NCBI RefSeq assembly: GCF_003259955.1
Contig: NZ_QLMK01000020.1
Coordinates: 1 to 36,064, forward strand
DNA: 36,064 nucleotides
DNA from: Falsochrobactrum ovis
Lineage (GTDB): Bacteria; Pseudomonadota; Alphaproteobacteria; Rhizobiales; Rhizobiaceae
Direction of reading: 5' to 3'
Shown: positions 8,409-16,508 of the stretch, one piece after another
Numbering within the stretch: position 1 is the stretch's first letter
How the letters are laid out: each line of letters opens with the position of its first letter
Position numbers and translations under genes: made by a program
Notes under the pieces: model-generated
Told to the model about the DNA's origin: nothing
Databases searched by the model: none
What the model saw: the letters and a program-made list of their open reading frames with translations, nothing else

Positions 8409-9872
8409 ATGACATTGCAAGGAAAAATTACCGGTTACGCTGATCCCAGTCTCCACGCAGGCCATCTCTATATTGGTGGTGAATGGCTGGCGGGCAAAGG
8501 AATTCCAGTTCAGGATCCGGCGACTGAAAAAATTTTAGCGGAAGTGCCCGATGCAAGCGTCGAAGACGCGATGCGTGCGGTAGATGCTGCCGAAGCCGCG
8601 GCAGCGCAATGGCGGTCGACACCTGCGCGCCAGCGTTCGGAAATTTTACGCCGTTGGTATGAGCTAATGGTCGAGCGTTCGGAAGAATTGGCCCTGCTTA
8701 TCGCTTTGGAAAATGGAAAAGCCTTGCCCGATGCGCGCGGTGAGGTGGCCTATGCGTCAGAATTCTTCCGTTGGTATGCGGAAGAAGCAACGCGTATCCC
8801 CGGCGAATTTCGCCATACTCCTTCGGGATCGCATAATATTCTTGTCGATAATGAGCCGATCGGTATTTCTATATTGATCACTCCGTGGAATTTCCCTGCT
8901 GCTATGGCGACACGAAAGATCGGCCCGGCGCTGGCTGCAGGATGCACAGTCATTTTGAAACCCGCGTCCGAAACTCCGCTCACTGCCTACGCAATGGCCC
9001 GTTTGGGCGAAGAGGCTGGCGTGCCAAAAGGGGTCGTAAATGTTTTGACCACAAGCAACCCATCTAAAGTGGTCAACGCGATGTTGGCCGACGAACGTGT
9101 TCGCAAACTCTCTTTCACCGGTTCAACCGGTGTTGGCAGGATTTTGCTTGCTGAAGCTGCAAAAACGGTTGTCAGCTGTTCGATGGAGCTAGGCGGCAAT
9201 GCGCCGTTCCTCGTATTTGACGATGCCGATCTTGATGCAGCTTTAGATGGCGCGATGGTTGCCAAAATGCGCAATGCGGGTGAAGCCTGCACTGCGGCCA
9301 ATCGTTTTTATGTGCAGGCCGGTATCCATGATGCTTTCGTCAAGGGTTTGACGGAACGCATGGCAGCACTAAAAATCGGGCCCGGCTCTCATCCAGAGAC
9401 ACAGTGCGGTCCGATGATTACCAGTAAAGCCGTTGAGAAAATTAATCAGTTGGTGAGTGATGCCGTAAGTCGTGGTGCTCGTATTATGACTGGCGGTGCG
9501 CCGCTTGATGGTGAGGGATATTTCTATCCTCCTACGGTACTGGAAAATGTGCCGATTGATGCGATCATTGCAAAAGAAGAAATATTTGGTCCCGTCGCGC
9601 CGGTCTATCGTTTTGAAACCGAAGCCGAAGCGATCGAACTGGCCAATCGCACAGAATATGGCCTGGCCGCTTATATTTATACTCAGGATATGAAGCGGGC
9701 AATGCGTGTCGGAAGAGGTATTGAGAGCGGAATGCTCGGGATTAATCGGGGTTTAATGTCGGATCCGGCGGCGCCTTTTGGAGGGGTAAAGCAAAGCGGA
9801 CTGGGGCGCGAAGGCGGCGTCCATGGTATCTTCGATTTTATGGAAGCCAAATATTACGCAGTCGAACTTTGA
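8409..9872 (+). CDS. NAD(P)-dependent aldehyde dehydrogenase, succinate-semialdehyde dehydrogenase type
   Basis: The 487-residue protein is full length for the GabD-like branch of the aldehyde dehydrogenase superfamily. It contains the ITPWNFPAAM Rossmann-side motif, the FTGSTGVGR cofactor loop, the catalytic glutamate in SMELGGNAPF and the catalytic cysteine in NAGEACTAANR. The C-terminal PFGGVKQSGLGREGG block is typical of semialdehyde dehydrogenases. An AAAGGA ribosome binding site precedes the ATG. It is the third gene of the operon and probably oxidises the aldehyde made by the upstream alcohol dehydrogenase. Confidence 0.92.
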   Translation: MTLQGKITGYADPSLHAGHLYIGGEWLAGKGIPVQDPATEKILAEVPDASVEDAMRAVDAAEAAAAQWRSTPARQRSEILRRWYELMVERSEELALLIALENGKALPDARGEVAYASEFFRWYAEEATRIPGEFRHTPSGSHNILVDNEPIGISILITPWNFPAAMATRKIGPALAAGCTVILKPASETPLTAYAMARLGEEAGVPKGVVNVLTTSNPSKVVNAMLADERVRKLSFTGSTGVGRILLAEAAKTVVSCSMELGGNAPFLVFDDADLDAALDGAMVAKMRNAGEACTAANRFYVQAGIHDAFVKGLTERMAALKIGPGSHPETQCGPMITSKAVEKINQLVSDAVSRGARIMTGGAPLDGEGYFYPPTVLENVPIDAIIAKEEIFGPVAPVYRFETEAEAIELANRTEYGLAAYIYTQDMKRAMRVGRGIESGMLGINRGLMSDPAAPFGGVKQSGLGREGGVHGIFDFMEAKYYAVEL

Positions 9873-10074
9873 ATTTTGAGTTGCCAATTTCCTTGTCGTT
9901 TTGGAGGGCGAATGACGTGTTAGCTTACGCAATTCAAATTCTGGACGGCCTCTGGACGGCTTTTGTACGACAGGGGCGTTGGCAATATTCTTGCGCCATC
10001 AACTTAGATCAGACATGAATGCCATTTAAAAAGTAAGATTCACGCACTTGGTTGCAATCGCGAGCTAGAACCTA

Positions 10075-10797
10075 ATGCCATTTAATATGCACGAACCGCC
10101 TTTCTCACGCCTGTTGACCTCGAATGATCCGCGTCGGGATCATCCCAAGTCTCTCGTGGAGTTCGCTTATGAGCAATTGCTTTCCATGCTCATGACTATG
10201 AAACTCGAACCGGGCGCGCATATTGGTATTGAAGCGCTAGCAAGAGAACTTGGCATTTCCCAAACGCCCATTCGCGAGGCATTAACGCTTCTGGAAGCGC
10301 AAAAGCTGGTGCATAAAATCCCGAATGTAGGGTTCAGAACAGCTAATTTGCTCAGTCGTGAAGATGTAAATGCGCTTTTCGAAATTCGCCTTCTTTTGGA
10401 GCCAGCAATGGCAGCGCTGGCCGCTGAACGTGCGAATGATAGAACACTCAAACACCTGACATTGATCGCGAAAAAACTGGAACTTTCTTCGAAAGGTAAT
10501 GAGACAGCTTATGCGCAATTTGCAGAAGGTGACGCCCACCTTCACCAGTTGATCGCTGCGGCAACAGGCAATCGTTTTATTGCGGATGCAAATGAAAGTC
10601 TGCATGTTCATCTGCATATTTTCCGCCTTCTCTACAAAACCAATTCTACCGAGAGGGCGGTGACCGAACATGCGAAATTGATTGAGGCCTTGAATGCGCG
10701 AGATCCTGCGGCGGCCGAACAGGCTATGCGGGAGCATCTGATCGCTTCGAGAGATCGGCTCGATAATGCGATGCTAGCACAAGAGGCAGATAAGTAA
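10075..10797 (+). CDS. GntR-family regulator with FCD domain
   Basis: The 240-residue protein has an N-terminal winged helix-turn-helix with ELGISQTPIREALTLLEAQK at about residues 59-78, and an all-helical C-terminal FCD ligand domain with the expected acidic and histidine metal-site residues (for example HLHQLIAAATGN). FCD regulators usually bind organic acids and repress catabolic operons. Neither ATG candidate (10075 or 10087) has a clear ribosome binding site, so the start is uncertain. It lies between the two rightward catabolic operons and is the obvious candidate to bind the AT-rich elements at 5768, 6124 and 10880. Confidence 0.9.
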   Translation: MPFNMHEPPFSRLLTSNDPRRDHPKSLVEFAYEQLLSMLMTMKLEPGAHIGIEALARELGISQTPIREALTLLEAQKLVHKIPNVGFRTANLLSREDVNALFEIRLLLEPAMAALAAERANDRTLKHLTLIAKKLELSSKGNETAYAQFAEGDAHLHQLIAAATGNRFIADANESLHVHLHIFRLLYKTNSTERAVTEHAKLIEALNARDPAAAEQAMREHLIASRDRLDNAMLAQEADK

Positions 10798-10814
10798 TTT
10801 GCCACAAAAATGAC

Positions 10815-10836
10815 GGGAGCCAGCAAGGTGGCTCCC
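10815..10836 (+). terminator. Hairpin after the GntR gene
   Basis: GGGAGCCA pairs perfectly with TGGCTCCC around a six-base loop, 17 bases after the GntR stop. There is no T-run, so it may only stabilise the transcript or cause weak termination. Confidence 0.5.
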
Positions 10837-10868
10837 AGCACAGCCGGATTTAATTATATCAAACGCGC

Positions 10869-10902
10869 TTTGTTTAAATATCATATATGATATAATGTAT
10901 GC
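10869..10902 (+). promoter_or_regulatory. Predicted promoter with overlapping GntR operator C
   Basis: A perfect -10 box TATAAT (10891-10896) is preceded by TTTGTT at 10869-10874 with a 16-base spacer. The near-palindrome CATATATGATATAATGTATG (10882-10901, arms matching at 8 of 10 positions) covers the -10 box. The core ATCATATAT is the same as in elements A and B. It controls the CoA-transferase operon. Confidence 0.6.
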
Positions 10903-10950
10903 GCGAGGATCATATGCTGGCCACAGCATGAGTGATAGGGAGAGTAGGAT

Positions 10951-12135
10951 ATGGCGCTGCCATTAGAAGGCATTCGGGTACTGGATATTTCGCAAGTGAT
11001 GGCGGGGCCTTTTTGCTGCATGCTCTTGGCCGACATGGGAGCGGATGTAATCAAGATTGAGCCGCCCGTTACTGGCGATTCAACGCGCCATTCGATGGGT
11101 TTTCGACTGAAAGGTAGTGATAGCCCCGGCTTTCTTGCGCTTAACCGCAACAAGCGCAGTATCTGCCTTGATCTTAAGTCGGAGGAAGGGCGCAAAACGC
11201 TTTATGCGCTGGTCAAGACCGCTGACGTTTTGGTCGAAAATGCGCGCCCCGGAGTTTCAGCCAGATTGGGCATGGATTATGAAACCTTGCGCGCCATTAA
11301 TCCACGGCTGATTTATGCAAGCATTTCTGGCTTCGGGCAGACCGGCCCATGGTCGCAGCGCCCCGGTTTTGATCTGATCGCCCAGGCGGTTTCCGGTATT
11401 TTGAGTTCCAACGGGTTCCCCGATATGGAGCCAGCAAAAAATTCTATTGCCGTTGCCGATCTTGGTGCGGGGCTTTTTGCTACCTACGGTATTTTGAGCG
11501 CGGTAATCGGTCGTCAGAGCTCGGGCGTAGGACAATATATTGATGCCTCACTTTTTGAGGCTGCACTTTCCCTTTCCATCTGGGAGACAACCGAACTTTG
11601 GGGGACGGGAAAATCGCCTGTACCTATTGGTTCGGCCAATCGCATGTCCGCGCCCTATCAGGCGGTGCGTGCATCGGACGAATGGTTTGTTATCGGCGCG
11701 GCTAATCAGGGACTGTGGCTTAAGTTGATTAAGGTGATGGGGCTTGAGCACCTACAGGATGATGAGCGCTATTCCACCAATGCAGCACGCGTTCAGAACC
11801 GTGTAGCATTGATTGAGGATATGGCACCGGCTTTCCTGACGCGCACATCGGAAGAATGGATCGAAGCGCTGCTTGAAGCGGGGGTACCTGCTGCGTCAAT
11901 CTTGGATTATGGTCAGGCCGTTGAGAGCGAGCAGGCGGCTGCCCGTAACATGGTGCAAATGATCCCGCATCCCGTGGAAGGTGAATTTCGCGCCCTTGGA
12001 TTTCCGGTCAAGATGAGCGGTACGCCGCAGCAGGTCCGCATGCCTCCGCCATTGCTCAATGAGCATGCCGACGAGATCCTGGCCGAACTTGAGAGCAAAG
12101 GTCTCCTTGATACGACAAAGGAGGCGGCCCAATGA
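10951..12135 (+). CDS. CaiB/BaiF family CoA transferase
   Basis: The 394-residue protein is a family III CoA transferase, which moves CoA between acyl-CoA and a free carboxylic acid. The opening LPLEGIRVLDISQVMAGP and the ADMGADVIKIEPP segment are typical. The catalytic aspartate is Asp170 in AVADLGAG. The length is normal and a GGGAGAG site precedes the ATG. It opens a rightward operon: the stop overlaps the crotonase start by ATGA. The acid it activates is probably one imported by the TRAP system at the operon's end. Confidence 0.93.
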   Translation: MALPLEGIRVLDISQVMAGPFCCMLLADMGADVIKIEPPVTGDSTRHSMGFRLKGSDSPGFLALNRNKRSICLDLKSEEGRKTLYALVKTADVLVENARPGVSARLGMDYETLRAINPRLIYASISGFGQTGPWSQRPGFDLIAQAVSGILSSNGFPDMEPAKNSIAVADLGAGLFATYGILSAVIGRQSSGVGQYIDASLFEAALSLSIWETTELWGTGKSPVPIGSANRMSAPYQAVRASDEWFVIGAANQGLWLKLIKVMGLEHLQDDERYSTNAARVQNRVALIEDMAPAFLTRTSEEWIEALLEAGVPAASILDYGQAVESEQAAARNMVQMIPHPVEGEFRALGFPVKMSGTPQQVRMPPPLLNEHADEILAELESKGLLDTTKEAAQ

Positions 12136-12914
12136 CGACCCCCGGCATCATCTATGAGAAAGCGGGTAATATTGCGCATATTCGCTTCAACAATCCGAAA
12201 GCCTTTAATGCATTGACCAGCCAGATGTGGCTGGATCTGCGTGACGCAGCGCGTGACGTGGCGCAGGACCCCGATATTCGGGTTGTTCTGTTTCGCGGGG
12301 AGGGCGGGAAAGCATTCGTCTCGGGAACGGACATTTCCGGTTTTGCCAAATTTACCAGCGGAAAAGACGGCGTGGGCTATGAAAGCGGAATTGACGACTG
12401 CATGCGTGCACTCGACGACATTCCTGTCACTACGATTGCTGTTATCGACGGCTGGGCGGTTGGCGGTGGTTTGAACATCGCTGCTGCTTGCGATTTTAGA
12501 ATAGCCAGCAAAGATGCCCGCTTTGGCTCACCCATTGGTAGAACTTTAGGAAATTGTCTGTCGGCCATGAGCCTTGCCCGTATTGGCAATTCGATTGGTG
12601 TCAGCATCGCACGGCGTATGTTGCTGCTGGGCGAGATTATCTCGGCGGCAGAATTGCAGGAAAATGGCTTCTTGCTGGATGTGGTTGAGCGCGACGAACT
12701 TGATGCAAGAGTGGCAGAAATTACTCAGCGCGCGGTCGAAAATGCTCCTCTGACCACTCGTGGTATCAAGGAACTTTTGCGACGGCTGTCGCTGAGCAAT
12801 TTGCCGTCGGACGAAGACGTTATCGAAGAAGTTTATGGAAGCGAAGACTTCAAGCGTGGTGTTGAAGCGTTTTTGGCGCGGACAAAGGAAGTGCCGCGCT
12901 GGAACGGACGATAA
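12132..12914 (+). CDS. Crotonase (enoyl-CoA hydratase/isomerase) family protein, atypical active site
   Basis: The 260-residue protein has the crotonase fold, with the two oxyanion-hole segments in SGTDISGF (residues 64-71) and AVGGGLNIAA (109-118). Where 2-enoyl-CoA hydratase has its two catalytic glutamates (Glu144 and Glu164 in the rat enzyme), this protein appears to have Ile135 and Arg162 by eye alignment. It is therefore unlikely to be an ordinary hydratase and may catalyse a hydrolase, decarboxylase, isomerase or lyase reaction on a CoA ester. An AAGGAGG site lies inside the end of the CoA-transferase gene, to which it is coupled. Confidence 0.9.
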   Translation: MTTPGIIYEKAGNIAHIRFNNPKAFNALTSQMWLDLRDAARDVAQDPDIRVVLFRGEGGKAFVSGTDISGFAKFTSGKDGVGYESGIDDCMRALDDIPVTTIAVIDGWAVGGGLNIAAACDFRIASKDARFGSPIGRTLGNCLSAMSLARIGNSIGVSIARRMLLLGEIISAAELQENGFLLDVVERDELDARVAEITQRAVENAPLTTRGIKELLRRLSLSNLPSDEDVIEEVYGSEDFKRGVEAFLARTKEVPRWNGR

Positions 12915-12953
12915 AACGTCACAACATCAGCAAACGGTTTGGGAGGACAGTTA

Positions 12954-13871
12954 ATGGTACAGGTAAAGCGTCCGCGCATTGGCTTTATAGGTATTGGCCT
13001 GATGGGGGAGGCGATGGTGCGCCACCTGCTTGATCTTGGATATCAGGTCAAGGTCTGGAACCTAGAGCCTGAACGGTTGGAAACAGTTGTTCCTTTTGGC
13101 GCAATAGCCGCCGCATCGCCCGCCGAAGCGGTCGAAGATACGGATATCGCGATGACGTGCGTCCTCAATATGGAAGCGGTCGAGCGTTGTGTTTTTGCGG
13201 ATGATGGAATTGTTGCTGCGAAGAATGGCCCCTCAATTGTCATTGATTTATCTACTGCCGACCCCGATGGTACTCAACGAGCAGCAGAAAAGCTAAAGGC
13301 CCTGACGGGGGCGGGATGGGTCGACGCTCCTGTATCAGGCGGACCACAGCTCGCTCGCACCGGCGAAATGACCGTGATGGTCGGCGCGTCTGAAGAGGAT
13401 TTTGAGACTGTCAGGCCGATCCTTGAGGAAATGTCGGGCAACTTAACGCTGATGGGCCCAGTGGGTAACGGTCAAAAGACCAAAATCCTCAATCAGGCAA
13501 TTGTCTGCATCGGCTTTGTGTTAATGACAGAAGCGCTTGTTCTTGCTGAAGCTGCTGGCATCGACGCGTCGCGGCTTCCGGCTTGTTTGGCGGGCGGTCA
13601 CGCAGACAGCCAATTATTGCAGCGAATTTATCCGCAAATGCAGCAAAGAGCGTTCGAGCCGCCGACAAGCTATGCGCGTCAGGTCCTTAAAGATCTCAAT
13701 GCAGTGTCCAAGTTTGCACAAGATCTTGGGCTGGATCTTAAACTCATTGAACAGGGGGTTGAGCGCTACAAAGACTATGTCGCGCTCGGCAATGAAATGA
13801 CTGATTCTGCGGCGATCATTAAACTTTACGAATATGAAGCCGCTCAGCGTTCTTCCGGCAAGATGGGCTGA
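12954..13871 (+). CDS. 3-Hydroxyisobutyrate dehydrogenase-like NAD(P)-dependent oxidoreductase
   Basis: The 305-residue enzyme is a beta-hydroxyacid dehydrogenase (6PGDH-like N-domain plus NAD-binding 11 C-domain). It has the dinucleotide motif GFIGIGLMG at residues 10-18, the substrate-binding DAPVSGG at 124-130 and the catalytic lysine in GNGQKTKILN (Lys177). It should reversibly oxidise a short 3-hydroxy acid such as 3-hydroxyisobutyrate or glycerate to its semialdehyde. The ATG at 12954 follows GGGAGGACAG; an in-frame TTG at 12939 overlaps that site and is not preferred. It sits between the crotonase and lactonase-like genes in the same operon. Confidence 0.92.
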   Translation: MVQVKRPRIGFIGIGLMGEAMVRHLLDLGYQVKVWNLEPERLETVVPFGAIAAASPAEAVEDTDIAMTCVLNMEAVERCVFADDGIVAAKNGPSIVIDLSTADPDGTQRAAEKLKALTGAGWVDAPVSGGPQLARTGEMTVMVGASEEDFETVRPILEEMSGNLTLMGPVGNGQKTKILNQAIVCIGFVLMTEALVLAEAAGIDASRLPACLAGGHADSQLLQRIYPQMQQRAFEPPTSYARQVLKDLNAVSKFAQDLGLDLKLIEQGVERYKDYVALGNEMTDSAAIIKLYEYEAAQRSSGKMG

Positions 13872-13876
13872 GGCTG

Positions 13877-14800
13877 ATGGACCCGCTTCACAAGGCCGAT
13901 AACCAAAAGCGGCCAAGGGCCATTATAGATGCCCATCATCATTTATGGGATCTAAACAATGACTTACCTTGGTTGAAAGGGGAGCGTATCCCTTTTCGCT
14001 ATGGCGACTATTCGGCGATTTGTCGAGACTATCTGACGCAAGATTATAAAGCTGATACTGCTGCATGGCCGATCAAAGGAACGGTCTATGTGGAGGCAGA
14101 GTGGAACCGCGCTTTAGCGCTTGATGAGGCTCAGTGGGTTTCAAATATTGCGAAGGAAACCGGCATACCATCGGTGATGGTTGCGTGGTGTGATTTTGCG
14201 GCCCCCAATGCAGCGGAGCTTTTAGCAGGACTTTCGCAAAAAGAAATTGTGCGCGGCGTTCGTCACAAACCTGCCGCAGCGAATTCTGCGCAAAGTGCCC
14301 GCCGCGGAGCGAAAGGATCGATGGACGATCCCATTTGGCGGGAGGGTTATTCGCTTCTTGCATCTTATGGCTGGTCCTATGACTTACAAACGCCTTGGTG
14401 GCATCTGGATGCCGCCCATGATCTGGCGCGAGACTTTCCCGATATTCCCATCATTATCAATCACACAGGCCTTCCGGCAGACCGGAGCAGGCAAGGGTTG
14501 GCGGGATGGCGAAAAGCGCTCGATGTCGTGGCTGATCAATCGAATGTGTTTATCAAAATTTCGGGCCTCGGACTGCCGGAAAAAGAGTGGCTGGCGGAAG
14601 AAAACACCCCGATTATACGGGATGTAATATCTATTTTTGGGACGGACAGGGCTTTTTTTGCCAGCAATCTTCCAGTCGATTCCCTTGTGGGCAGTTTCGA
14701 CAGGATTTTCTCCGGTTTTGTTACGGCGACAGCGCATCTTCAAGAGGAGGAGTGCGCCAAGCTTTTCCATGACAATGCAGCACGCGTGTATCGAATATAG
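13877..14800 (+). CDS. Amidohydrolase, lactonase-like (COG3618 / 2-pyrone-4,6-dicarboxylate hydrolase type)
   Basis: The 307-residue protein belongs to the amidohydrolase_2 family (PF04909) and resembles L-fuconolactonases and predicted lactone hydrolases. It begins with the metal-binding IIDAHHHLWDL, has a RGVRHKP segment, the INHTGLP strand-loop and a late aspartate in FASNLPVDS. It probably opens a lactone ring in the cytoplasm without a tightly bound metal, as in its relatives. The start lies five bases after the preceding stop. Downstream is the second TRAP system, 38 bases away. Confidence 0.88.
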   Translation: MDPLHKADNQKRPRAIIDAHHHLWDLNNDLPWLKGERIPFRYGDYSAICRDYLTQDYKADTAAWPIKGTVYVEAEWNRALALDEAQWVSNIAKETGIPSVMVAWCDFAAPNAAELLAGLSQKEIVRGVRHKPAAANSAQSARRGAKGSMDDPIWREGYSLLASYGWSYDLQTPWWHLDAAHDLARDFPDIPIIINHTGLPADRSRQGLAGWRKALDVVADQSNVFIKISGLGLPEKEWLAEENTPIIRDVISIFGTDRAFFASNLPVDSLVGSFDRIFSGFVTATAHLQEEECAKLFHDNAARVYRI

Positions 14801-14838
14801 AAGGTATATTAGCAGAATTAAATATAAGGGAGGAACTT

Positions 14839-15837
14839 ATGAATATACAGAACATCTTGAAAGTGGCAGCCGTCGCGCTGGCCATGTCTATGGGAGCCCA
14901 TACAACGGCCTATGCCCAGACCACCCTTCGCTATGCGCATGTGGGTTCAGAGGGCGATATCCAATATTGGTATGGTGAGGAATTCGCCAAACGGGTGAAT
15001 GAGCGAACCGAAGGCCGTGTTAAGGTGGACGTATTCCCCAATTCTCAGCTTGGGGGTGCGCAGGAACTCGTTGACGGTGTGCGCAGCGGTGCCATTCCGC
15101 TGGCGCATCATGAATTCGGATCACTTGCCACTTTCATGCCCGAAATGGCCGTTTTCGCTGCGCCCTTTGTTTATCGTGACGGCATTCATGCCATGGCGGT
15201 AACAGATCCTGAAAATTCAGAAGTTATGAAGGATCTTTCCGGCCAGATGATTGAGAAAGCCAATGTCCGTATAATTGGACGCCTTTATCGCGGTGCACGG
15301 CAGATGACGGCCAATATGCCGGTCTATTCTCCTGCGGACCTGAAAGATAAGCGGTTCCGCGGTGTGCCGATGCAGCTCTGGACCACGATGATCAAAGGAA
15401 TGGGTGCAGTACCGACCCCTGTTGAAGTGGCAGAATTGCCCACTGCACTGATGACAGGAATGGTGGTCGGCCAGGAAAATCCGCTTACGATGATCAATGC
15501 CAATAAGCTTTATGAAGTGCAGACGCACGTCATGCTGACTGGCCATATGCAAAATGTGCTGCCAGTTTTCATCAATGAAAAGGTGTGGCAGTCCATCCCG
15601 GAACAAGACAGAGCCATTATCGCAGAAGTTGCAGCCGAGGTAGGTCAGGAAACTTTGGAGCTGGGGCTGAAAGCGGAAACGGATCTCATTGACGAACTCA
15701 AAGGCAAGGGGATGACCTTCATCACCGAGGCCGATGGGCTCAAAGTGGCAGAATTCCGTGAATCGGTTGGCGCTCAGGTTGCGGAAGATTTTCCAACCTG
15801 GTCACCGCTTATCGAGCGCATTCAGGCTGTGCAGTAA
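14839..15837 (+). CDS. TRAP transporter substrate-binding protein (DctP family), system 2
   Basis: The 332-residue periplasmic binding protein has a Sec signal peptide (LKVAAVALAMSM, cleaved after AYA near residue 26). Family marks are the TLRYAHVGSEGD opening and the GMVVGQENPLT motif. The putative ligand arginine lies in KRFRGVPMQLW. A GGGAGGAA site precedes the ATG. It follows the lactonase-like gene by 38 bases and is separated from its permeases by a hairpin at 15848-15870. Confidence 0.93.
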   Translation: MNIQNILKVAAVALAMSMGAHTTAYAQTTLRYAHVGSEGDIQYWYGEEFAKRVNERTEGRVKVDVFPNSQLGGAQELVDGVRSGAIPLAHHEFGSLATFMPEMAVFAAPFVYRDGIHAMAVTDPENSEVMKDLSGQMIEKANVRIIGRLYRGARQMTANMPVYSPADLKDKRFRGVPMQLWTTMIKGMGAVPTPVEVAELPTALMTGMVVGQENPLTMINANKLYEVQTHVMLTGHMQNVLPVFINEKVWQSIPEQDRAIIAEVAAEVGQETLELGLKAETDLIDELKGKGMTFITEADGLKVAEFRESVGAQVAEDFPTWSPLIERIQAVQ

Positions 15838-15847
15838 CAGGTAAATT

Positions 15848-15870
15848 CAGAGGCCGCGAGCCGGCCTCTG
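15848..15870 (+). terminator. Intercistronic hairpin between dctP and dctQ (system 2)
   Basis: CAGAGGCCG pairs perfectly with CGGCCTCTG around a five-base loop, followed by GTTCTTT. It lies 11 bases after the dctP stop and 22 before the dctQ start. Partial termination or mRNA protection here would give more binding protein than permease, which the transport mechanism needs. Confidence 0.65.
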
Positions 15871-15891
15871 GTTCTTTGACGGAGGCTCTTT

Positions 15892-16497
15892 GTGTCCAAA
15901 TCCGAAACCGTGCCTCATTTGGCCGATACTGTTGTGCACGCTAATAATCGTGAGTACCCTATAGACCGGCTTCTTGAGCCATTGCGATGGATATTTCGTT
16001 GGGGCAGTCTCGTCATGCTTGTGGCGATGATTAGCCTGTCTTTTATCCAAGTCGTATCTCGCGAAGTTTTTACATCGCCTATTATGGGTGCTGAAGAGCT
16101 GACCCGGTTTATGCTCATCAACGCTGTTTTTCTTGCTCTTCCTTATGTGGTTTCTTCTGGCGCGAATATCCGGATGGACGAAATAGTTTCCATGGGTCCG
16201 TCAAAATTTATACTTCCACTTAAATTTGTTGCCGCTGTTACCGCTGCGGTCACTTTTGCCATTTTGGCGGGTGCTAGCGGAGTTGCGATTATGGCCAATC
16301 TTGACAATTCTACCCCAACATTGGGCATCCCTTACTGGGTCTTTCTTGGTTCTGCGCTGGTGAGCTTTTCAATGACTACGGTCGAATGCGCCGTTCAAGC
16401 TGTAAAAGTACTGCAGCGTCGTCCTTTATTTATCACCTTCGCACAGGAACGAGAGCCCGAAACAGACCTCGATTTTCTTGAAGATGTGTTGAGCTAA
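15892..16497 (+). CDS. TRAP transporter small permease (DctQ family), system 2
   Basis: The 201-residue protein has four membrane segments. The conserved region appears as SPIMGAEELTRFMLINAVFL, with the E-x-x-R motif. The start is GTG, preceded by ACGGAGGCT. A short C-terminal cytoplasmic tail rich in acidic residues follows the last helix. The gene precedes dctM by 11 bases. Confidence 0.9.
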   Translation: MSKSETVPHLADTVVHANNREYPIDRLLEPLRWIFRWGSLVMLVAMISLSFIQVVSREVFTSPIMGAEELTRFMLINAVFLALPYVVSSGANIRMDEIVSMGPSKFILPLKFVAAVTAAVTFAILAGASGVAIMANLDNSTPTLGIPYWVFLGSALVSFSMTTVECAVQAVKVLQRRPLFITFAQEREPETDLDFLEDVLS

Positions 16498-16508
16498 AGG
16501 GGCGAAAA

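Noticed and set aside
9940-9960. Tandem TCTGGACGGC repeat
   Set aside because: Two short copies in an intergenic gap with no further copies or symmetry; likely chance slippage.
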